46,790 nt of DNA. It comes from Aeromonas popoffii (GTDB taxonomy: Bacteria; Pseudomonadota; Gammaproteobacteria; Enterobacterales; Aeromonadaceae). The DNA is taken from contig NZ_CDBI01000063.1 in the NCBI RefSeq assembly GCF_000820025.1, positions 1-46,790 of the forward strand. Reading direction: 5' to 3'. Both the position numbers and the translations under genes were made by a program. Under the pieces are notes generated by a model. The model ran no database searches and was not told where the DNA came from. It saw only the letters and a list, made by a program, of their open reading frames with translations. Of this stretch, positions 8,222 to 16,190 are shown in pieces (position 1 is the stretch's first letter; each line of letters starts with the position of its first letter).

Positions 8222-8803
8222 ATGAACAACACAACCGAAACAGCCAAGGCCATTGCCGGCCAACTCGAAGCGCGGGGCCTGCTGGCTGGCTGGTTGCAGA
8301 CTGGCCCTGATGGCCAGCGCATGGACATGGTGCTGATGATGAACCAAGCCCATCCAGAACCAGAGTGCCAGCGCCACTTTGCCATTTGTGTTTTCGACGG
8401 GAAAAACCTCACCGATTCCGCACCAGAATGGCTGCAGGTCATGCTTAAAGATGAACCGGAATTATCATGGAGCCGGTATGCCGACTTTGATGGTGCTCAA
8501 TACGACTCGCTTGAAGAGTTGATCGACAACGAAGATATCCGAGAGGGGGATGTGGTCTATTTCGGTGAGAAGCTACCATATGACGGGATGAAGACCATCG
8601 ACGCTGACTTCGTAGCGGAGCAGATTCAGGAGAGGGTTTCTGATGATATCGGTCAGTATGCAGAGTCCTGGGAGTATGCAGAGGAGGCACTCGATGAGCT
8701 GGATGCTTTCTTGACCGCATGGATGAAAAAGCACAACCCGACCGGGTTCTATCTCATATCCGAGGACAAGGAATACACCGTCACTGCGGAGGATCTGACG
8801 TGA
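8222..8803 (+). CDS. Hypothetical acidic protein, 193 aa
   Basis: ATG 8222 with AAGGAG upstream. The protein is acidic and soluble, with Trp-rich patches (EWLQVMLKDEPELSWSRYAD, about residues 75-94) and a Glu-rich helical segment (SWEYAEEALDELDAF). No catalytic motif recognised. The stop overlaps the GTG start of the exonuclease gene, so the two are coupled. Confidence 0.7.
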   Translation: MNNTTETAKAIAGQLEARGLLAGWLQTGPDGQRMDMVLMMNQAHPEPECQRHFAICVFDGKNLTDSAPEWLQVMLKDEPELSWSRYADFDGAQYDSLEELIDNEDIREGDVVYFGEKLPYDGMKTIDADFVAEQIQERVSDDIGQYAESWEYAEEALDELDAFLTAWMKKHNPTGFYLISEDKEYTVTAEDLT

Positions 8804-9420
8804 CCCAAGACAACAAGGTGGAGTTCTCCCCCATCGTTATCGTAATAGACACCGAGACCCTTGGCCGAGGAGAGAGAGCGGTCATCGGCACCATTGGCGC
8901 AGTGGCCCGCAACGTGATGAGCAAGAAAGATCTCGGCCAGTTCTACACCCGGATAAACCTTGAGCTCGAACAGCCAGGCCGTGAGATCCATGAGGATGTG
9001 ACCGAGTGGTGGGATGGCATGGCCAGCAGCAACCCTGCAGCATGGCGTGAAATGTTCGACCCTGACCTGCCGCGTGGCGACCTGCCAACTGCGCTGGCCA
9101 GCTTGGCCGAGTTCATCGCCATGGTCAAAGCCCACTGCAAGCCGGGCAGCTATGTGCAGGTGATGGGCAACGGGCCGGAGTTCGACAACGCCATCATGGC
9201 CCATGCCTACGAGTCACACGGTATGCCCCTTCCATGGCAGTTCCGCGCTAACCAGAGCCTGCGAACCATGGTCTGGATGGGCCGCTTGCTGCTCGGCATC
9301 GACCCGAAATATGCCGGGGCATTTGCTGGCACCCAGCACCATGCTCTCCATGATGCCCAGCATGAAGCAGACACCCTGCAGGCTATCGTGGATGCGTTCA
9401 GGGGAGGCCTGCGGATATGA
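8800..9420 (+). CDS. DEDDh 3'-5' exonuclease (RNase H-like)
   Basis: 206 aa from GTG 8800, chosen because GGAGG sits just upstream and the start overlaps the previous stop by four bases. The first exonuclease motif is IVIVIDTETLGRG (catalytic D17 and E19), the second lies in MGNGPEFDNAIMAHA, and the third, HALHDAQHEADT, supplies the H and D. The layout resembles T4 DexA-like and phage exonuclease families that degrade single-stranded DNA or RNA ends. It could process replication or recombination intermediates. Confidence 0.85.
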   Translation: MTQDNKVEFSPIVIVIDTETLGRGERAVIGTIGAVARNVMSKKDLGQFYTRINLELEQPGREIHEDVTEWWDGMASSNPAAWREMFDPDLPRGDLPTALASLAEFIAMVKAHCKPGSYVQVMGNGPEFDNAIMAHAYESHGMPLPWQFRANQSLRTMVWMGRLLLGIDPKYAGAFAGTQHHALHDAQHEADTLQAIVDAFRGGLRI

Positions 9421-9665
9421 GCCGCAAATACTGCACGGGCCTTCGCAACGTGAAGCCTGAAACAAATACATGCTGTCATCAGCACGACAGGGACTACGGA
9501 ATAAAGGGAACAGTAACCAGGTCACAGGCTGACAAGAGGCTAAGGGAGTGCCTTATAGCGCAAGGGAAGCCAATCATCGCCTGGCTTTTCTGGGGGGCAT
9601 GCCGCCTTGGTGGCTGGATTTTTTGGAAGGAAAAATCAACATCGACACAGCCCTCTGGAATGTGA
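9417..9665 (+). CDS. Small protein with phospholipase-A2-like CCxxHD motif
   Basis: 82 aa, overlapping the exonuclease stop (ATGA). CCHQHDRDYG (residues 19-28) matches the secretory phospholipase A2 catalytic signature (CCxxHDxCYG type, with the His-Asp pair). A hydrophobic stretch, IIAWLFWGACRLGGWIFW, lies at residues 52-69 and could embed in a membrane. Phospholipase-like small proteins of this kind occur in some phages. The enzyme activity is untested and the match rests on the motif alone. An envelope or host-membrane role is inference. Confidence 0.6.
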   Translation: MSRKYCTGLRNVKPETNTCCHQHDRDYGIKGTVTRSQADKRLRECLIAQGKPIIAWLFWGACRLGGWIFWKEKSTSTQPSGM

Positions 9666-9682
9666 AAATAGAAGCTGAACCA

Positions 9683-9700
9683 ATGGGGCCTGCGCCCCAT
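9683..9700 (+). terminator. Rho-independent terminator
   Basis: ATGGGGC and GCCCCAT pair around a 4-base loop, followed by a run of T (9700-9706). It ends the 5685-9665 transcript. Confidence 0.9.
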
Positions 9701-9721
9701 TTTTTTGCATCAAAAAAAGGC

Positions 9722-9750
9722 TTGATATATCGCGCGCGCGATATTATATT
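9722..9750 (+). promoter_or_regulatory. Promoter with CG-repeat palindromic operator, copy 1
   Basis: TTGATA (-35, 9722-9727), a 17-bp spacer, then TATATT (-10, 9745-9750). The spacer is filled by the perfect palindrome ATATCGCGCGCGCGATAT (9727-9744). A second, nearly identical promoter is at 10561-10589. It drives the 92-aa, 73-aa and ribbon-helix-helix genes. A repressor sitting between -35 and -10 would block polymerase. Confidence 0.8.
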
Positions 9751-9820
9751 TAGTTCATCGACACGGGGATGGCCCCCTTAGCTACCGAACAGGTAGCCGG
9801 TTCAACAAGGAGATACCGAC

Positions 9821-10099
9821 ATGTATATATTCGTGAATGGCTTGATTACTGTTTCCGCTTCTGCCCCTGCTGGCTTCACCATCACCAGCGACATCAAGGA
9901 TCTGCTGGATGACCTGAAAGCGGAGAAGGTGACCGGCTCCTATGCCCTGTCTTGCGACGCCCTGGCTGATGTGCGCAATGCACTGGAAGATGGCGCCGTC
10001 CTGGCTTCCCTTGGGGTGGATGACGACTACCAGGAGGAAGTGGAAAACCTACACTCTGCGCTGGTTGACAGTGAGCGCCAAGAGGCATTTGAAGAGTAA
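9821..10099 (+). CDS. Hypothetical protein, 92 aa
   Basis: ATG 9821 with AAGGAG upstream, first gene after the CG-operator promoter. The product starts [20 protein letters not shown] and is acidic in its C-terminal half ([20 protein letters not shown]). Soluble, of unknown function. About 70 bp of leader separate it from the promoter; they contain the hairpin GCTACC-GAACA-GGTAGC (9780-9796). Confidence 0.6.
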   Translation: MYIFVNGLITVSASAPAGFTITSDIKDLLDDLKAEKVTGSYALSCDALADVRNALEDGAVLASLGVDDDYQEEVENLHSALVDSERQEAFEE

Positions 10100-10116
10100 A
10101 CAGGCTGGGGCCAGAG

Positions 10117-10338
10117 ATGGCCCCTCTTATCGAGGAAGAGTTTGTGAAACAAAAAGAACGGATAGCTATGCAGAGGGCGATGGCGGAAGAGGCCATCGGA
10201 AAGTTGAAGGCCATCAGGCAACTGTTCGGCGCCGAGGTAGGGGATGCCTGCGATGCCGGTATTAGTGATCTTGAAGCATGGGACAAAAAGTTGAGGGAGT
10301 TTGAGGCTTGGGTGTGGGATGAAAGCCCGATTGCATAA
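10117..10338 (+). CDS. Hypothetical coiled-coil protein, 73 aa
   Basis: The frame opens at ATG 10117. A GTG at 10144 has a better ribosome site (GAGGAAG) and would give a 64-aa product, so the start is uncertain. The sequence is helical and charged ([20 protein letters not shown]), likely a coiled coil. An imperfect hairpin, GGGGCCA-GAGA-TGGCCCC (10107-10124), overlaps the ATG and recalls the dispersed palindrome with a wider centre. Confidence 0.55.
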   Translation: MAPLIEEEFVKQKERIAMQRAMAEEAIGKLKAIRQLFGAEVGDACDAGISDLEAWDKKLREFEAWVWDESPIA

Positions 10339-10351
10339 TGGAGGATGGTTG

Positions 10352-10564
10352 ATGTCATCAAGAACAGACGCGCACCGGGCGGCGGATCGGCGCTATAAGG
10401 AGAAGAAAGCGGGAGCGGGACGGTTCCCCGGCGTTCTGCTTGATCAGGAGGTGACTGATCTGCTCAATGAAATGGGGGCGCTCCATGGTGGAAAAACGGA
10501 GGCCATTATCAAGGGGCTGCGCCTGTTGAAAGAATCTGGCGGCACAGGTGAAAAAGGTGCTTGA
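10352..10564 (+). CDS. Ribbon-helix-helix-like small regulator candidate
   Basis: 70 aa from ATG 10352 (GGAGG at 10341-10345). The basic N-terminal part, AHRAADRRYKEKKAGAGRFP, is followed by a short strand (PGVLLDQEV) and two helices (TDLLNEMGALHGG and KTEAIIKGLRLLKESG). That pattern suits an Arc/CopG-type dimer. Its stop codon lies within the -35 box of the second CG-operator promoter. Being between the two copies of the operator, it is the natural candidate for the repressor that binds them (inference). Confidence 0.6.
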   Translation: MSSRTDAHRAADRRYKEKKAGAGRFPGVLLDQEVTDLLNEMGALHGGKTEAIIKGLRLLKESGGTGEKGA

Positions 10565-10589
10565 TATATCGCGCGCGCGATAGTATCTT
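10561..10589 (+). promoter_or_regulatory. Promoter with CG-repeat palindromic operator, copy 2
   Basis: TTGATA (10561-10566), a 17-bp spacer with the palindrome TATCGCGCGCGCGATA (10567-10582), then TATCTT (10584-10589). It is the same arrangement as 9722-9750 and drives the 75-aa gene. Confidence 0.8.
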
Positions 10590-10640
10590 AAACTCATCGG
10601 CAGGCAAGACCGCCCGCCACTACCTGACCAGGAGTAGACG

Positions 10641-10868
10641 ATGAGAACCGAATTAGCCCAGCAGTTCCAACAGATTGAAGCCGCTGCAGAGCAGCTGGTT
10701 AAAATGATGAGCAACCTCACCATGGCCCAGCTGCATCTGGCAGGACAGCTTACCGCCGAGGAGAAGCTGGCCATGCTGTTGATAAGCCAGCAACGAGGTC
10801 AAGCCATGAGCCTCCTCAGCGGCCTTGGCGCCATCAACGAAGCCGCCAACAACTTGCGGCAGGAATAA
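10641..10868 (+). CDS. Hypothetical helical protein, 75 aa
   Basis: ATG 10641 after CCAGGAGTAGACG. An all-helical, Gln- and Ala-rich protein (MRTELAQQFQQIEAAAEQLV), likely an oligomer. It is alone behind the second CG-operator promoter and ends at a bidirectional terminator facing the tail operon. Function unknown. Confidence 0.6.
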   Translation: MRTELAQQFQQIEAAAEQLVKMMSNLTMAQLHLAGQLTAEEKLAMLLISQQRGQAMSLLSGLGAINEAANNLRQE

Positions 10869-10872
10869 AAAA

Positions 10873-10898
10873 AAGCCCCGGCCAATCGGCCGGGGCTT
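10873..10898. terminator. Bidirectional terminator
   Basis: AAGCCCCGGCC pairs with GGCCGGGGCTT around a 4-base loop, with an A-run before and T-rich sequence after. It separates the plus-strand early genes from the end of the minus-strand tail operon. Confidence 0.9.
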
Positions 10899-10902
10899 TG
10901 CT

Positions 10903-11934
10903 TTACTGCTTCTTTTCGCTCTTGATCGGGGTGGTCGCCTCAATGGTCATGCGATACCCGCCAGAACGACTTCCGCGAGCCACCACGCGATCGATGGACA
11001 TCTCCCCAGCCATGCCATTGGGGAACGACTCGTCGAGCGTGATAGGCGTCTCAGCGGCTAAATACGGATCGCCTGGAACGTCCAACGTGATCCGCCGTTT
11101 CTCCCGCTTAGTCTTCCTGCTCTGCCCCTTGAGCGCCTGCGTTGCATGTTCGGCGTTGACATACATATGGGGCAGCTTGCGATAGGGAGCCTCCCCAGAC
11201 TTCACTTCATGCACCTTGCCGGTGGCATCATCCTGCCACTGGGCGATCACCCCTCCACTGCTCTTGCGTTGTGGCATGTCGAGCTCGCAGTTCACAAAGC
11301 GCTGGTTGCCGGGGCGGTTATCTGGCGGTACCCGCAGGATCACAGGCTCCATCTCCTTGCCGCTGATTGTGGTGGTTCTGCCGCGCAGAGCCAGCACATA
11401 CATGCCGTCCATCGGCTTGGCCACCGCGTCATGCTCCTTGGCAATCCTGGTCAAAAAGGCCGCATCAGTCTCGTCTGTCTGGTCAATATGGCCGAGGGGG
11501 ATGCCATCCAGTTCCGGGTCAACTCGCGGGGTCATGTCGTGGGATATCACTACCTCCCTGAACAGCTCGCCGAGGGTGGGCGCATCCCAGCTGCGAGTTC
11601 GCCGCTCCTTGAATCCGGTCTCATCCTTGCCGGTGAAGGGGGCTGCGGTGGCCACGATAGTGATACGGCGCGGGAACAGGCGCGGGGTGATGCGGGTGAT
11701 CTTGAAATCCCCTATCCGAACCGCCCCCAGTTCCTCGTACCCCTCAAACCATGTCAGCACCTGGTCAGTCTGCGGGATACCATCTACCCCCTCAACGTTC
11801 ACCACCAGGGTGAGCTGGTCACTCTGATGGCCTGCCGCATCCACCCGGTCGAATGACTCGAGGCGGGCATTGATCATCTTGCTCCCAGGTCCCTCGCAGT
11901 AATGAACCGGCGTGGTGCCAAGTCTCAGCTCCAT
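10903..11934 (-). CDS. D: P2 gpD-like tail protein (baseplate hub/late control D)
   Basis: 343 aa, like P2 gpD. The N-terminal half is the gp27-like hub fold (LTLVVNVEGVDGIPQTDQVL). The centre has ITRITPRLFPRRITIVATAA and the conserved VISHDMTPRVDPELDGIPLG with HIDQTDETDAAFLTRIAKEH. The C-terminal part fits the late-control D family. It would cap the tail tube at the baseplate with the gpV spike. It is the last gene of the late block, and ATG 11934 overlaps the gpX stop. Confidence 0.9.
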   Translation of the reverse strand: MELRLGTTPVHYCEGPGSKMINARLESFDRVDAAGHQSDQLTLVVNVEGVDGIPQTDQVLTWFEGYEELGAVRIGDFKITRITPRLFPRRITIVATAAPFTGKDETGFKERRTRSWDAPTLGELFREVVISHDMTPRVDPELDGIPLGHIDQTDETDAAFLTRIAKEHDAVAKPMDGMYVLALRGRTTTISGKEMEPVILRVPPDNRPGNQRFVNCELDMPQRKSSGGVIAQWQDDATGKVHEVKSGEAPYRKLPHMYVNAEHATQALKGQSRKTKREKRRITLDVPGDPYLAAETPITLDESFPNGMAGEMSIDRVVARGSRSGGYRMTIEATTPIKSEKKQ

Positions 11935-12131
11935 ACCCCCTCCCGCTCTTTCGGTGCGCTGGGCGGTAACTCTGGCATGGTGATCATCACCCCGGCTGGC
12001 AGCACCAGGCCATAGGTGTGCAAGTGTGGGTTTAGCAGGTAAACCTCGTCCTCGATGGCATCATCATCCCGCCCCAGCAGGCGCCATGTCAGCAGTCCGA
12101 CGGTATCGCCGTCAGTGGTTCTTACTTTCAT
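11925..12131 (-). CDS. X: P2 gpX-like tail protein
   Basis: A 68-aa homologue of P2 gpX. It has the LysM-like segment of that family (HLHTYGLVLPAGVMITMPEL near the C-terminus). It sits between U and D exactly as in P2, overlapping both by a few bases. Structural role at the tail tip or tube end. Confidence 0.85.
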   Translation of the reverse strand: MKVRTTDGDTVGLLTWRLLGRDDDAIEDEVYLLNPHLHTYGLVLPAGVMITMPELPPSAPKEREGVWS

Positions 12132-12601
12132 CGGCGTTGACTCCCAAGGGATGGGTTAGCGAACTCCACCAGGTTGATCGATATGTCCTGCACGACACAG
12201 GTGCCGTCGTGGATCATCTGCTCCCCCTTCACCTCAAACGACTTGAGAACATACTGGCCATAGCTGGTGCCATCACCACGCACCAGGGTGCGCGGCTTGA
12301 ACTCATCGCGGGCAAGCCTCAGCTTCTCTATCTGCGCTTCCCCATCGCTTGAATACCAACGGCCGGTAAAGCTGATGGTGTCCAGCTTGCGGCCTGTCTG
12401 CTGGAGCAACGGCAGCTCGTTGAGCAGTTCTATCTCTACCCAGCCGCCATCAAAGCTGCGGGTCATGCCGAGTAGCGGATTGCCGCCAGACATAGAGAAG
12501 TTGTAGCCGCCCCAGCTGAACTGCTTGTCCGGTTTGGCTTGCGCCGGATTCAAAAGAAAGCCAGCCCCGAGGCTGGCCAATAGTTGCGTAGGAAACGCCA
12601 T
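12128..12601 (-). CDS. U: P2 gpU-like tail protein
   Basis: 157 aa from ATG 12601, which overlaps the tape-measure stop (TGATG), with GGGGAG upstream. FSWGGYNFSMSGGNPLLGMT and IELLNELPLLQQTGRKLDTI match the gpU family layout. Required for tail completion in P2. The order T-U-X-D is conserved. Confidence 0.88.
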   Translation of the reverse strand: MAFPTQLLASLGAGFLLNPAQAKPDKQFSWGGYNFSMSGGNPLLGMTRSFDGGWVEIELLNELPLLQQTGRKLDTISFTGRWYSSDGEAQIEKLRLARDEFKPRTLVRGDGTSYGQYVLKSFEVKGEQMIHDGTCVVQDISINLVEFANPSLGSQRR

Positions 12602-15396
12602 CAATCACTCCCCAATCCAGCCAGGCTGGCATCTGTTCGCGTATCCAGCGAGAGGCTGCTGGTCAGCAGGGACGGCAAGAAGCTCGACAGCTGCGCCTTG
12701 ATCTTCTCCACAAGGGCGTTGTCCTGCTCAGGGTCGCCACTGGCCCGGACATCAAAACGCAGGTCGAACTTGTTGGAGATCTCGGTCTTCTTGGTCTCCT
12801 GCTTGATCACCTCCTTGACTGGATCCGCCCCATTGGCCAGCGCCGTCTTGTCGGTGGCAAACCATTTGCCGATCTGCTCACCGATGACATTGCCAATCTC
12901 ACCGCCGCCCCAGGCGCCAAGCGCACCCCCAACGGCTGCCCCGACCGCTGTGCCAATCACCGGCACCACAGAGCCAATGGCAGCACCAGCAGCAGCACCT
13001 GCCCAGCCACCTGCCGCACCACCAAGAATGTCACCGGTGGCGCCGCCCATGACCGCCGTGTTGCCAGTCATGGCAGCACCATACAGCTCACTGCCTGCCG
13101 AGATCATGCCGAGGGGGCGAATTACCTTGCCCGCCACATGGCCAACCGTCTTGCCAGCACCAGCCAGCACCTCAGCCGTACCACCACCTACATCGGCCAC
13201 CTCCTTGACCATTTCAGAGGCTTCAGCGCCCTTTGGCATCATCATCAGACCGGCACCAAGACCAAGCAGGCCCGCACCTTTTCCAAAGCGGCCAAAGCGA
13301 CCGCGAGAGCGGCCAGCCCCAGCGATACGCTCCTCTGCCTCACGCAGCTTGCCAAGGCGGGATCGGGCCTTGCCACCTCGGCCAGCTCGGCCACGTGCGC
13401 CACTGGGGCCACCGGCCCCACCCATCATATCGAGCTGGCGGTTTACCCGCGCCAACCCAGCAGCAGCACGGTTAGCAGAGGAGGCTGTTTTGTCGGTCGC
13501 ACCGCCCAGCTTGGCCTTCATGATCCGGCCAGCCTGGAACATGTCGCTGAAAATAGACTTCACGCCTTTGAAGACGATGATCCCTGCCTTCAAACCAATG
13601 AGCGCCGCACCAGCCTTGACCAGCCAGCCAGCCGTTTCTCTGGCCGCCTCGGAGGTCTCCATCAGCTTGGCGCCAGAGGCAGCCATAGCAGACAACGGCT
13701 CCACCACTTCATCCATGAGCGGCAAGAACAGATCGCCCAGGTTGATGATCAGTCGGTCAAAGTTGGCACCAGCACGCTCCAGCATCGCCTGGCGGGTCTT
13801 GGCCTTGTTCTGGTACTCGGCCTCCATCGACCCGGCATAGGCTGCCTCATCACCAGCCAGGTTCATCGCCTTGCGCAGCAAGTCGGTGTTAGCCGTCAGC
13901 TTGCTGACTGCGCCCACCACCTCCTCGCCGAACAGCTGGCTGATCACAGCGGCCTGCTTGTCCTTGTCCTGAGTGCCGATCTTGCCAAGCACCTTGAACA
14001 ACGTACCGCCAGCATCGCGCTGCATGTCCTTGGCCAAGACCATGGGGTCAAAGCCGAGCATGGCCAGCGTCTCTTTCTGGGCCTTGGTGGCGGCAAAGGA
14101 CTTGTTGAGCCGACCTGTGATGTTCTTCATGGCCGTGGCGGTGGTTTCCTCACCCTCGCCACCGGCAATGAGCGAGGCCGCCAGTGCGGCCGCTTGACGG
14201 TCGGTAAAACCGGCCTTCATGGTGGTAGCGCCCTGCCGCAGCATGACGCGGGCCACCTCGGCAGGCTTGGCCGCCATCTCGTTTGAGATCGCATTGGAGT
14301 AGTCGGCCAGGCGCATCGCCTGATCCTGATCCATCCCCATCGCCGAACGCCACTTGGCCAGCGTGGTGCCCGCCTCTTCGGCAGTCATGTCCATGGCCAC
14401 CGACATCTTCGACGCATCACCGGCAAAGCGCAGCAGCTCGTTGGCATCCGTGGTGCCGTCGGCCCGCTTGCCGATACCGGCCTCACCTGCCGCCGCCACG
14501 ATATTGGTCATGCCGACTTGATCAACACCAAGCTGACCGGCCATCTCCATCATGCGGGAGCGGGTTGCCGCCTTCTCGGCATCATCCTTGAAGGTCACGA
14601 CCTTGGTCACGCCAGCAAAGGCACTCTCGTAGTCAACCGCCTTCTTGGCAGCATACAGGGCCGGGGCGGAAGCCGCCGCCAACCCAAGCAGCTCTCCGGG
14701 GATATCGGCCCGGGTCTGCCGGTTGGCAGCCATCTTGGCCTGCGCATCTGTGATGGTGGCAAGCCGCTTCTGCTGCCGCTCCATTGCCGCCGTGGCGAGA
14801 TCGGTATCGCGTTTGAGGCGCAGCTGCTCGGCGCCGAGCGCCTTGGTGTTGACCCCTGCCTTGTTCAGGTCATTGGTCAAGGAGCCGAGGCGACGGCCCT
14901 GGCTACCCAAGGTGTCGGTCAGTCGCTTGGCTTCACCGGTCGCGCTCTTCTGCGCCTTTTCAGCCTCTTTGATCTCCTTGCCTGCACCGGCATAGGCCGC
15001 TTTCAGCTCGGCTATCTTGCGGGTGGTGGCGGCAATGGCCTCCTGCTGGGCTGGCGTAGTCGGGCCGACAAAGCCCTTCATCTTCTCCAACTGGCGCTCG
15101 GCAGCCTGCAGCTCCTTCTTGTACCCCTTCTGCTGCTCGGTCAGGTTCTTGATGGCAGTGGCCGCCTTGCCGGCTTCCTCCTTCGCGCCGGCAAGCGCCC
15201 CCTTGGTGCCATCCATCTCCTTGCGCAGTGACCCCAGATCCGCCGAGCGCTTGCTGGTATCACCCAGCTGCTTGAGCTGCTTGTTGGTCTCGTCGATCTC
15301 TTTGCGAAATCTGGCCGAGGCAGAACCCGCCGATTCAAAGGTCGCGCTCAGGTTCTCTTTGGCCGAGAGCGTCACCGAATACTTTTTGTCAGTCAT
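12601..15396 (-). CDS. T: Tail tape measure protein (P2 gpT-like)
   Basis: A 931-aa protein with long coiled-coil N-terminal regions (residues about 20-200), then the TMP core (LAAASAPALYAAKKAVDYES and PAEVARVMLRQGATTMKAGF). Gly/Ala-rich, membrane-like segments follow around residues 780-850 (GGAAGGWAGAAAGAAIGSVV). It sets tail length and probably helps DNA enter the cell. A degenerate copy of the dispersed palindrome lies inside it at 13403-13421. It starts inside the E' frame, as in P2. Confidence 0.93.
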   Translation of the reverse strand: MTDKKYSVTLSAKENLSATFESAGSASARFRKEIDETNKQLKQLGDTSKRSADLGSLRKEMDGTKGALAGAKEEAGKAATAIKNLTEQQKGYKKELQAAERQLEKMKGFVGPTTPAQQEAIAATTRKIAELKAAYAGAGKEIKEAEKAQKSATGEAKRLTDTLGSQGRRLGSLTNDLNKAGVNTKALGAEQLRLKRDTDLATAAMERQQKRLATITDAQAKMAANRQTRADIPGELLGLAAASAPALYAAKKAVDYESAFAGVTKVVTFKDDAEKAATRSRMMEMAGQLGVDQVGMTNIVAAAGEAGIGKRADGTTDANELLRFAGDASKMSVAMDMTAEEAGTTLAKWRSAMGMDQDQAMRLADYSNAISNEMAAKPAEVARVMLRQGATTMKAGFTDRQAAALAASLIAGGEGEETTATAMKNITGRLNKSFAATKAQKETLAMLGFDPMVLAKDMQRDAGGTLFKVLGKIGTQDKDKQAAVISQLFGEEVVGAVSKLTANTDLLRKAMNLAGDEAAYAGSMEAEYQNKAKTRQAMLERAGANFDRLIINLGDLFLPLMDEVVEPLSAMAASGAKLMETSEAARETAGWLVKAGAALIGLKAGIIVFKGVKSIFSDMFQAGRIMKAKLGGATDKTASSANRAAAGLARVNRQLDMMGGAGGPSGARGRAGRGGKARSRLGKLREAEERIAGAGRSRGRFGRFGKGAGLLGLGAGLMMMPKGAEASEMVKEVADVGGGTAEVLAGAGKTVGHVAGKVIRPLGMISAGSELYGAAMTGNTAVMGGATGDILGGAAGGWAGAAAGAAIGSVVPVIGTAVGAAVGGALGAWGGGEIGNVIGEQIGKWFATDKTALANGADPVKEVIKQETKKTEISNKFDLRFDVRASGDPEQDNALVEKIKAQLSSFLPSLLTSSLSLDTRTDASLAGLGSD
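13403..13421. repeat. Dispersed palindrome, degenerate copy inside the tape-measure gene
   Basis: CTGGGGCCACCGGCCCCAC differs from the 19-bp consensus at two positions. It is the only copy deep inside a large structural gene, where it encodes GGAGGPSG. It may be chance or a weak site. Confidence 0.4.
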
Positions 15397-16101
15397 GCTT
15401 CTTCACTCCCAGCCTGGCCAGCGCCAACTCATAACGGCGCAGGGCAGCAGGCACCCGCCACCCCTTGATCTCCTCTTCCGATGCCGAGTAGACCAGCGGA
15501 ACTACATCGATCAGGCGTTCGACGTCTGCAGGGGAAAGTAGTCCGCCGTTTCTTCCAAAAAATCGTTCAGTCTCCGCTGCAGGGCGAGCCAGTCAGGCAT
15601 ATGCAGCTTCATCACGGTGGCAGGCATCAGGTCAGTACAGGTAGCAACCAGCTCACGCTCCTGGTCGAACTCACCAAGCTCGCGCACCGAGTCGGTCAGA
15701 CGAACCGTGGGTGGGCGCATCGTCACCATGGTGACCGGATCCTTGCCGCTGATCGGGTCAACTACCGGCACCAACAGGGTGAACTGATCGGCCTCTGCCT
15801 TCTCGGCGTTGTTCACCAGCTCGCTGCTCGACTTCATCGCAAGCTCATGAACATGCTGCGTGATCGAGTTGAGATCGGGCTTGGTAAGGTCGCCGCGCTG
15901 CTCCTCGGTCAGGCCGGTATGGGCCAGGAAGACAGCGACAGCAAAACCGTGTTTGTCCTTCTCCGCTTCATCACGGCTATCCATCTTGAACTTGGCCCGC
16001 AGTTCACGCATCAGACCGATGGAGATAGTGGAAATGATGACGGCGGTCAGATCGGTAAGTGGCCAGCGCAGGGTATGGGTGCGGGTGTAGGCGTTGATCA
16101 T
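15389..16101 (-). CDS. E': Tail assembly chaperone E+E' made by -1 frameshift
   Basis: Reading from ATG 16101 and slipping back one base at T TTT TTG (15562-15556) joins the 182 codons of E to a new frame of 55 codons. It begins GRNGGLLSPADVERLIDVVP and ends ALARLGVKKHD at TGA 15391-15389, past the T start at 15396. The total is about 237 aa. P2 makes its E+E' tail chaperone by the same trick at the same place with a TTTTTTG slip site. The extended frame has normal codon use. Confidence 0.85.
15511..16101 (-). CDS. E: Tail assembly chaperone E (P2 gpE-like)
   Basis: 196 aa from ATG 16101 (MINAYTRTHTLRWPLTDLTA), chosen over an upstream in-frame ATG because GAGAAA lies just before it. It is the zero-frame product of the E/E' pair. 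Longer than P2 gpE (about 90 aa), it carries an extra middle region (VNNAEKAEADQFTLLVPVVD). Together with E+E' it should chaperone the tape-measure protein. Confidence 0.8.
   Translation of the reverse strand: MINAYTRTHTLRWPLTDLTAVIISTISIGLMRELRAKFKMDSRDEAEKDKHGFAVAVFLAHTGLTEEQRGDLTKPDLNSITQHVHELAMKSSSELVNNAEKAEADQFTLLVPVVDPISGKDPVTMVTMRPPTVRLTDSVRELGEFDQERELVATCTDLMPATVMKLHMPDWLALQRRLNDFLEETADYFPLQTSNA
15556..15562 (-). other. Slippery heptamer T TTT TTG for -1 frameshifting
   Basis: On the minus strand the codons GAT TTT TTG GAA contain the X XXY YYZ heptamer TTTTTTG in the correct phase, 14 codons before the zero-frame stop. The -1 frame stays open to 15389. Confidence 0.85.
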
Positions 16102-16121
16102 GGTTTTTCTCGCAATAAAAA

Positions 16122-16140
16122 AGCCCCGCATGGCGGGGCT
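16122..16140 (-). terminator. Terminator between tail tube FII and E
   Basis: AGCCCCGC and GCGGGGCT pair around a 3-base loop. On the minus strand a U-rich run (TTTTTATT) follows. Lying inside the late transcript, it either tunes the FII/E ratio or is overridden by antitermination. Confidence 0.8.
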
Positions 16141-16159
16141 ATCAATGGGGCAGACTGAG

Positions 16160-16178
16160 GTGGGGCCACTGGCCCCAC
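16160..16178. repeat. Dispersed 19-bp palindrome, site in FII-E gap
   Basis: GTGGGGCCACTGGCCCCAC, with arms extended to AGGTGGGGCCA/TGGCCCCACCT (16158-16180). It lies between the FII stop and the terminator at 16122. Confidence 0.75.
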
Positions 16179-16190
16179 CTTGATGGAGGG

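Noticed and set aside
9731..9740. CG repeats as a microsatellite or sequencing artefact
   Set aside because: The same block recurs at 10570 with matching promoter boxes and a symmetric flank, so it is a conserved operator.
12584..13840. 418-codon plus-strand ORF opposite the tape-measure gene
   Set aside because: Shadow of a G+C-rich gene. Pro/Ala/Ser-rich translation without domains, no ribosome site, and the tape-measure frame is unmistakable.
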